10,031 nt of DNA from positions 1 to 10,031 of the forward strand of contig CAMHMM010000047.1 in the NCBI GenBank assembly GCA_946186215.1, in the 5' to 3' direction. Shown here piece by piece: positions 1 to 5,700 of the stretch. Made by a program: the position numbers and the translations under genes. The first letter of the stretch is position 1. Each line of letters opens with the position of its first letter. Source of the DNA: an uncultured Ruminococcus sp. Lineage in GTDB: Bacteria; Bacillota; Clostridia; Oscillospirales; Ruminococcaceae. The notes below the pieces were generated by a model. It saw only the letters and a list, made by a program, of their open reading frames with translations. It was not told where the DNA came from and made no database searches.

Positions 1-49
1 ATCAACGCTCATTTGCGGCTCGGAATTTTTATTCGCACAAACTTCTTAG
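1..49 (+). repeat. ~100-bp interspersed repeat, copy A (3' part only)
   Basis: This is the distal part of a repeat also found at 50-148 and four times in 2291-2686. The conserved core GCTCGGAA (18-25), preceded by ATTTG and followed by a T-rich stretch, matches the other copies. The unit ends in CTTAG near 45-49, as other copies end in CTAAG or TTAG. Its hairpin end lies beyond the left edge of the window, so only about half is visible. The GCTCGG core is 99 bp from the same core in copy B, so the two form a tandem pair. Confidence 0.7.
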
Positions 50-148
50 TCTTGTCAGTTCCGGCAAGGCCGACAGCTACCCGAAGGCTTATTTGAGCGC
101 AAACGATCAATTTGCAGCTCGGAACTATTATCATACCATCGGGCGGAC
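50..148 (+). repeat. ~100-bp interspersed repeat, copy B
   Basis: This is a complete copy directly after copy A. In order it has a TTGTCA flank (52-57), a short hairpin CGGC-AAG-GCCG (62-72), the conserved block ACAGCTACCCG just after the stem, two ATTTG-containing segments, and the core GCTCGGAAC (117-125), then an A/T-rich tail. The outer two stem pairs seen in copy F are mismatched here, leaving 4 bp. It is closest to copy F (2588-2686, other strand), sharing the unbroken block from the stem to CTACCCG. Boundaries are approximate because the A/T-rich tail diverges. Confidence 0.75.
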
Positions 149-217
149 AACACTGATTTTATCTGTATATTTTTTCTGCAGCTGTTGTCGCCAGTGTAAA
201 TAAACTGTCTTTATCCT

Positions 218-246
218 ATTATACATTATAAGCAAAATTATGTCAA
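218..246 (-). promoter_or_regulatory. Consensus sigma-A promoter reading left, beyond hypE
   Basis: On the minus strand, TTGACA (246-241) and TATAAT (223-218) are separated by 17 bp, a perfect match to the housekeeping consensus. A second TATAAT overlaps the spacer and may be a decoy. The promoter lies within 40-65 bp of the hypE stop codon. Transcription would start near 211 and run left through repeats B and A toward a gene outside the window. No ORF start is visible for it between 211 and 1, so the leader would be over 200 nt. Confidence 0.7.
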
Positions 247-282
247 CCCCAAAAAGAAAAATTACATCAAATCGGCATGATA

Positions 283-1287
283 TCAGCAAATACGCGGCAG
301 CATCTCACCGCCCGGGCGTGAAAGCAGCATTATTGCACCCACAGCCGTTTTCATAGCCACTCTTCCTGCGTTTTCCGCTGTTATCTCACCTATCACGGCA
401 GCATTTTCGGAATCGGGAAGCTTTTTCAGCTCATTTACGATGATATCCGCTCTCTCCGGCGGTGCTGTTATCACAAGTCTGCCCTCACAGGCAAGATACA
501 GGGGTTCAAGGCCGAGAAGCGAGCAGGTGCCCTTTACTCCCGATGAGACAGGTACGGCCTCATAGTCGATCATAACGCCTGCGCCGCTCTGACGGGCTAT
601 CTCATAGAGTACGGTACCAACGCCGCCCCTTGTTGCATCTCTTATAGTGTGTACATCCGGAGCAGCGCTCAATACCGCCTCAACATTCTTCCAGAGCGGT
701 GCACAGTCGCTGGACACATCTGCATCTATGCCGAAATCGTTTCTTGCGAGAAGTATAGTACAGCCGTGTCTGCCTATATCTCCCGATACTATCACCTTAT
801 CCCCTGCACGGGCATTGGCTCCTGATGTATGAACGCCATCACACAGCATCCCCACACCGGAAGTAGTGATAAATATCCCGTCAGCCTGTCCCTTTCCGAC
901 TACCTTTGTGTCACCGGCAACAATATATACTCCTGCATTTTTCGCAGTATCCGCCATGGAACGGGCTATCTCATCGAGATCATCAAGGGAAAAGCCTTCT
1001 TCTATGATAAATGAGGCTGTAATGTACATCGGCCTTGCACCCATGCAGGCAAGATCGTTTACAGTGCCGCACACGGAAAGCTTGCCTATATTGCCTCCCG
1101 CAAATCTCCATGGTGTTACAATAAATCCATCGGTGGAAAATGCCATTCTGCCGCTTTTTACATCAAAAACCGCCGCATCATCCGAAGTAAGGTAAGGGCC
1201 GGCAAAGTATTTGCCGAATATTCCTTCGATAAGCTCGTTTGTCTGGACTCCGCCTGCGCCCATTGCAAGTGTTACTGATCTTTCCAT
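283..1287 (-). CDS. hypE: HypE, carbamoyl dehydratase of [NiFe]-hydrogenase maturation
   Basis: HypE receives a carbamoyl group from HypF on its C-terminal cysteine thiol. It dehydrates the group with ATP to a thiocyanate, which supplies the CN ligands of the [NiFe]-hydrogenase active site; it acts in the cytoplasm with HypF and the HypC-HypD complex. The 334-residue product has the normal family length and ends in PRIC, so the essential cysteine is C334. Other HypE/PurM-fold signatures are a glycine-rich N-terminus (GAGG, 10-13), SDDAAVF (35-41), STDG (51-54), GGNIGKL (64-70), AGDTKVV (124-130) and the DATRGGVGT segment (217-225). The start ATG (1287-1285) overlaps the TAA of the upstream acetyltransferase gene by one base, with an AAGGAT-type ribosome site just before it, so translation is probably coupled. 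No hypA, B, C, D, F or hydrogenase subunit gene is visible, and no clear terminator follows. The closest alternative is another AIR-synthase-like protein, but the PRIC tail argues strongly for HypE. Confidence 0.93.
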   Translation of the reverse strand: MERSVTLAMGAGGVQTNELIEGIFGKYFAGPYLTSDDAAVFDVKSGRMAFSTDGFIVTPWRFAGGNIGKLSVCGTVNDLACMGARPMYITASFIIEEGFSLDDLDEIARSMADTAKNAGVYIVAGDTKVVGKGQADGIFITTSGVGMLCDGVHTSGANARAGDKVIVSGDIGRHGCTILLARNDFGIDADVSSDCAPLWKNVEAVLSAAPDVHTIRDATRGGVGTVLYEIARQSGAGVMIDYEAVPVSSGVKGTCSLLGLEPLYLACEGRLVITAPPERADIIVNELKKLPDSENAAVIGEITAENAGRVAMKTAVGAIMLLSRPGGEMLPRIC

Positions 1288-2204
1288 TATGTATCTATCC
1301 TTGTCATTTCACGCAATGCGCAGTTTCTGTAATTCAGATCATCGCGGCCTGTAAACCCAATCTTTTCCCAGAATGCGTTGCCTGTTTCATTGCGTTTGAA
1401 TACCACAAGTGCGACCTTGGTGATACCGCATTTTTCAAGGGCATCAAGTGCATTCTTTACAAGCGCCCGCGCTATCCCGCGACCGCGGTGGTCGGGAGAA
1501 ACAGCGGTATGATATATATAACCTCTGCGTCCGTCATTTCCCGCAATTATCACACCAATGATCTTTTCGTTTATCACTGCCACGAAACAGGTGTCGGGGT
1601 TGCGCTCAAGAAATCTTGCTATTCCCTCACGGGAGTCATCCACATCATTGAGACCCATGCCGCTGCAGGAGAGCCAGAGGGCATAGACCTCTTCGTAATC
1701 ATTTATTGTCATTTTCCGTATGGTAAAGCCATTCAGCTCGCAGGACATTATATATTCCTCCTCGTTTTCATCTATTACCTCAAAGCCCACGCTGCGGTAC
1801 ATTCTGACGGCATAATTTGCCTTCTGCACTGCAAGTGATGCCTTTTTTATTCCGCTGTCCGAAAGCACGGAAAGCATAGCCCGCATAAGCGCAGTACCGA
1901 TGCCGTGTCCGCGGTATTCAGGCAGGAGCGATATTGCAAATGACGGCGTATCGTCATCTATATGTCCGTAATCATCCATAATGCGTGTCCAGACGGCTCC
2001 GACGATCTTATCTCCGCAGACGGCAACGAGCGCTCTGTCAGTATCAGCGCTGCCGAAATCCCGTATATACACCTGAAGCTCTGGCTGATCCGTGATGCTG
2101 CGGGGCGGCGGCTCCACTCCCTCGGGAACGAATATCGCCTGATAGAGAAATTCCTCCAGCAGCGGATATTCTTCCGCCGCCATTTTCCTAATCATATATT
2201 TCAT
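1287..2204 (-). CDS. Tandem two-domain GNAT N-acetyltransferase
   Basis: This is a cytoplasmic 305-residue protein made of two GNAT domains, which transfer acetyl from acetyl-CoA to an amine. Domain 1 (about 1-157) has the acetyl-CoA pyrophosphate loop RGHGIG (98-103). Domain 2 (about 158-305) has RGRGIA (240-245). Domain 2 resembles the YpeA-type subgroup in its GMGLN (182-186), GNDGRRGYIYHTAV (222-235) and C-terminal FWEKIGF (278-284) segments. Domain 1 has a proline-rich VPEG...PPPRS segment (26-36) typical of many Bacillota GNAT proteins. Substrate is unknown; small molecules, antibiotics or protein N-termini are all possible. The start is supported by GGAG at 2215-2212, 7 nt before the ATG, and by a consensus promoter at 2259-2287. 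It is the first gene of a two-gene operon with hypE, sharing one base with it. Confidence 0.88.
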   Translation of the reverse strand: MKYMIRKMAAEEYPLLEEFLYQAIFVPEGVEPPPRSITDQPELQVYIRDFGSADTDRALVAVCGDKIVGAVWTRIMDDYGHIDDDTPSFAISLLPEYRGHGIGTALMRAMLSVLSDSGIKKASLAVQKANYAVRMYRSVGFEVIDENEEEYIMSCELNGFTIRKMTINDYEEVYALWLSCSGMGLNDVDDSREGIARFLERNPDTCFVAVINEKIIGVIIAGNDGRRGYIYHTAVSPDHRGRGIARALVKNALDALEKCGITKVALVVFKRNETGNAFWEKIGFTGRDDLNYRNCALREMTRIDT

Positions 2205-2211
2205 TTTTATA

Positions 2212-2215
2212 CTCC
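2212..2215 (-). promoter_or_regulatory. Ribosome binding site of the GNAT gene
   Basis: GGAG on the minus strand lies 7 nt before ATG 2204-2202. This supports that start over the in-frame ATG three codons later. Confidence 0.7.
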
Positions 2216-2258
2216 GTTAATGCTGTCTCGGCATAATAGCCGATATCATTTTTCTTCA

Positions 2259-2287
2259 ATTATACACTATGTTTCCGAAAAAGTCAA
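2259..2287 (-). promoter_or_regulatory. Sigma-A promoter of the GNAT-hypE operon
   Basis: On the minus strand, TTGACT (2287-2282) and TATAAT (2264-2259) are separated by 17 bp. That is 11 of 12 consensus bases at ideal spacing. Transcription would start near 2252, giving a leader of about 48 nt before the GNAT ATG. The -35 box lies 2 nt from the hairpin stem of repeat copy C, so the promoter abuts or is partly supplied by the repeat element. Confidence 0.8.
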
Positions 2288-2390
2288 ATGCGGCGAAACG
2301 CCGCAGTTACCCGTACTCTGATTTGTGGGCAATGCTGATTTGTAGCTCGGAACTTTTATACCTACTATTATTTTACACTAAGAGATCATA
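2288..2390 (+). repeat. ~100-bp interspersed repeat, copy C
   Basis: This unit begins with a perfect hairpin GCGGCG-AAA-CGCCGC (2290-2304), followed by AGTTACCCG, two ATTTG segments, the core GCTCGGAAC (2345-2353), and an A/T-rich tail ending ACACTAAG. It is aligned without gaps to copy D at an exact 100-bp offset. I count 15 differences in 100 positions, only 6 of them in the first 70. The hairpin end points toward the GNAT promoter. Confidence 0.85.
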
Positions 2391-2490
2391 CGGCGTAACG
2401 CCGCAGTTACCCGTACTCTGATTTGTGAGCAATGCTAATTTGTGGCTCGGAGCTTTTATTCTCACTAATATTCTACACTTAGAAATAAAG
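2391..2490 (+). repeat. ~100-bp interspersed repeat, copy D
   Basis: This is a direct tandem copy of C, offset by exactly 100 bp. Its hairpin is CGGCG-TAA-CGCCG (2391-2403); the outermost pair seen in C is lost. The conserved AGTTACCCGTACTCTG block is identical to C, and the core reads GCTCGGAGC. Its A/T tail meets the tail of copy E, which runs the opposite way, forming the centre of symmetry of the array near 2490. Confidence 0.85.
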
Positions 2491-2587
2491 ACTTAGTATA
2501 ATAACAGTAGGCATACAGGTTCCGAGCCACAAATGCTCGTTCCCTGTCAAATGAGAGTACGGGGGATGCAGACTCTGCCTGCCGACC
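2491..2587 (-). repeat. ~100-bp interspersed repeat, copy E (inverted)
   Basis: Read on the minus strand this has the same order as C and D: a hairpin GCAG-AGT-CTGC (2578-2568), CCCGTACTCT, two ATTTG segments, the core GCTCGGAAC and a tail ending in CTAAG. The tail matches that of C well beyond the core. The hairpin region is the most divergent in the family: the stem is only 4 bp and its sequence unrelated. A TATAAT (2497-2502, plus strand) lies in the tail. Confidence 0.78.
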
Positions 2588-2686
2588 TTGGAGTTCTAAA
2601 TAATAACAGGCATACAGGTTCCGAGCCACAAAACAGCATTACCGTTCAAATTAGCGCACGGGTAGCTGTCGGCCTTGCCGACCGCC
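2588..2686 (-). repeat. ~100-bp interspersed repeat, copy F (inverted)
   Basis: On the minus strand this has a perfect hairpin GTCGGC-AAG-GCCGAC (2682-2668), AGCTACCCG, the two TTTG segments and the core GCTCGGAAC (2626-2618). Its core lies 99 bp from that of copy E, so E and F form a tandem pair that mirrors C and D. It is closest to copy B at 50-148. The hairpin end lies 4 nt from the -35 box of the large secreted-protein gene. Confidence 0.83.
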
Positions 2687-2716
2687 TTGACAAACTCCGG
2701 TGATATGTGGTATAAT
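2687..2716 (+). promoter_or_regulatory. Sigma-A promoter of the large secreted-protein gene
   Basis: TTGACA (2687-2692) and TATAAT (2711-2716) are separated by 18 bp; both hexamers are perfect. Transcription would start near 2723, leaving a leader of about 60 nt. That leader contains a perfect dyad at 2727-2741. The promoter begins 4 nt beyond the hairpin of repeat copy F. Confidence 0.8.
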
Positions 2717-2726
2717 TGTTGTAACA

Positions 2727-2741
2727 GTCATACTTTATGAC
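2727..2741 (+). promoter_or_regulatory. Dyad at the predicted transcript start: possible operator or 5' hairpin
   Basis: GTCATA-CTT-TATGAC is a perfect 6-bp inverted repeat with a 3-nt loop, 10 bp downstream of the -10 box. It could be a repressor site or a hairpin stabilising the 5' end of the mRNA. A second weak dyad, GTTC-ACC-GAAC (2754-2764), lies before the ribosome site. No regulator gene in the window identifies the binding protein. Confidence 0.35.
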
Positions 2742-2782
2742 ATGATCAGACCAGTTCACCGAACCTGAGTGGGGGTGTAGTT

Positions 2783-5700
2783 ATGAATATACGAAAAAGG
2801 ATCATATCTCTTCTTACTTCTGCCGCAGTTGCAGCTAATTTTCTCTCTGTCGGTGCATTTGCGGATATAGCTGCAGATGATTCCGCTGTAAGCACTGAAT
2901 ACACTATAACAGACGATACCGAAAAGGATACTGTCACCGATACGGATGACACTCCCGTAAGCGATGATGAAGCCTCTGACACCGATGACGGCAGTGACAC
3001 TGATGAGCAGAATATCCCGGCGGATGATCTTCCTGCCGCAGATGCTTCCGAGGCTGCCGAAGAAGATAATGCCGCTGAGGAGACTATCATCAAGGACGAA
3101 GCCTACTGGGAAAAGATCGGCGAAGAGCTTGAACGCCGCATCGAAGAGCAGTCTCCCGAGGATGATTTTGATACCGCCCTCGTTCCCATGACCGACGAGG
3201 AGTACAAGCTTGTTGTCTACGGGGGCGAACCCGATGACAGCAACTGTGAAAGCTATGTTTCCGAGGTGTGGTCGAAGCCTGCCGCATCCTACAGCAGATA
3301 CTCCAGCAGCTATTTCTACGATCAGCTCACCTATGTGGAGCAGCGCCTCTACGACTGCCTCTATGCGGCGTGTGACAGCTTTTTATATGATGTCACATCA
3401 GACCTGAGCACTGCCGTTGTTCCCTTTGACTATGAAGCATGGGACAACATTTACCACTTCAACAATGTCACAGGCAGCACCTATGAAGAAAAGCTCGAAA
3501 GAGTGCGGTATATCTATCAGAAATTCTACTATGACAATCCCCAGTTTTACTTTCTCTCTGCCACTGCAACATATATGTATTCCAAGGGGACGGAGAAAAA
3601 ATTCCGCTGGGCAATGCCTACCGTACAGGTGCCAAAGACCGAAAAGGCCTACCGCGTCGACTACAGGCTCGGTGCAAACAGATCATACTACAGCCAGGTG
3701 ATCAACTCTGTTTCATCACAATGGCTTGCGATAATAGCCAACGAAAGCAACCCGCTTGACAAGCAGACCAAGATCTACAAACTGATCGCGGACAATGTCA
3801 GATACACCGAAAGGCGCAAGAGCGATTCCGACAAGGATCCGACCAAATACACAAACGATCAGAATATTGCAGGCGTATTCGCAGAAGGTCTCGCAGTGTG
3901 CAACGGCTATGCAATGGCTGTATCACTTCTCTGCAACGCCTCGGGTATAGAGTGTATCACCGTTACCAGTTCAACACACGCATGGAATATAGTCAATCTC
4001 TACGGCCACTGGTATCAGTTCGATGTTACATGGATAGACGGTGATCCCGATGACGACCATCCTGTAGCACAATACAATCTTAAATGGCTCAATAAGAGCT
4101 ATGCCACCTTCAACGCAAATGATACTGCAGGGAACCATATTTACAGGCCTACATGGACTACAGGCTTCGTGCTCCCCGACACCTATGAGGATCTCCCGAG
4201 CAATACCACAAAGGATCAGCTTCCGGAAAGCATCTCGGTGTCTGCCTCGAAAAACACCTATTCTCTCAACGAGCCTGCGGACTATACAACGATCAGTGTA
4301 AGCGGAGTATATTCAGACGGCGGGACCTGTGATATTGACATAAACGCCTGCACGATAAGCGGCTTTGACACCGCCTCCGCAGGGACAAAGACCGTCACGG
4401 TCGGATATCAGGGACTTACAGACACATTTGATATAAATGTCGCATATGAAGGTGAGCTCTCTTCGATATACATATCCCTTATGCCTGACAAAACCGAGTA
4501 TTTCGTCGGAGAAGAGTTTGATATCACAGGTGCAAAGCTTCGGCTGGTATTCAAAGACGGCACTACTGATATGATCGACATCACTTCGGACATGGTAAGC
4601 GGATTCAGCAGCGCCACCGCAGGAACAAAGACGATCACCGTAAAATATGAGAATGCACAATGTACCTTCAATGTAACGGTCAAGGCAGTCGCTGTGGAAT
4701 CCATCATGATAAGCAAGTTCCCGAAGACTGTTTATTATCTTTATGATGAGCTTGACCTTAGCGGCGGAGAAATAACTGCTGTTTTCAATAACGGCACATC
4801 AGAGATCATCTCAATGACCGATCCGGCTGTTGCAGTAAAAGGCTTTGACAGCAGTAAGCCCGGTGTAAAGACACTTACCTTCACATATTCAGGCAAGAGC
4901 TGCACAATGTCGGTAACAGTATCTGTTGATCCGCAGAACGCCCCTGTTACCATGAACGGTGTCTATTATCTCTCTCTCAGTGAAGCTCTGAAGGATATAA
5001 GATCCGGCGGTAATTATGATATCGTAGTCCGCAAAACGATGACGGAAAACACGATAACCATACCAAAGAGTGCATCGTCTGTATGTATAAGCACAGCGGA
5101 CGGCGCTGTTATAAAAACATCATCCATCACCGCAAATGCAAATACTATACTCAATGCAGTGATTGAAGCTCCCACTGCAGCAGGTACTGTTTCTGTCCGT
5201 GCAGCTGCGGGAAAAACAGTGATTATCGGACATAAAAACTCATTCGGCAGCATCAGCGGAACTAACACATCATCGCTTATCATAAATGAAGATGTTACCG
5301 CACAAAGTGTGTCCACATTCAACAGCGTAAATATCGCTCAGAATGCAGAGCTTATCATCACCGGCAAGCTTTCGGGAATCACCTATATCTCCGGCAATAT
5401 AACGCTTGCGACACCGTCTAAAGCCTGCACTGCTGTCGTGACCAACATAAGCAATGCAAGATTTACCCTTACAGCCGAAAAGAAGGACAACAGCGGGAAA
5501 TATGAGCTCCCGAAGCTTACATTTACGGCAATAACCGGAAAACTCAGTATCCGAGTTGCGGATACTCAGGGGATCACTATAAAGCTCCCCGAAGCACAGC
5601 CTGTTGCGTGGTCATCAACAAATATTCCTTATACGGGATATATTTCCGTTGAAAACGCCACAGAGGAACACAGCGACAATATCGGCGTATTCTTCTACAA

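Noticed and set aside
218..283. Intrinsic terminator of the GNAT-hypE operon
   Set aside because: A T-rich stretch follows hypE on the minus strand, but no GC-rich stem precedes it, so no terminator can be supported.
1239..1838. 199-codon plus-strand ORF opposite the GNAT and hypE genes
   Set aside because: It is antisense to two well-supported genes, has no recognisable domain and no convincing ribosome site, and is Cys/His/Ile-rich as is usual for shadow frames.
2516..2530. tRNA T-arm (GGTTCCGAGCC resembles a T-stem/loop)
   Set aside because: It lies in every copy of the repeat, with no acceptor, D or anticodon arm at the right distances.
2288..2686. CRISPR array
   Set aside because: The repeats are ~100 bp, contiguous without unique spacers, and occur in both orientations; no cas gene is present.
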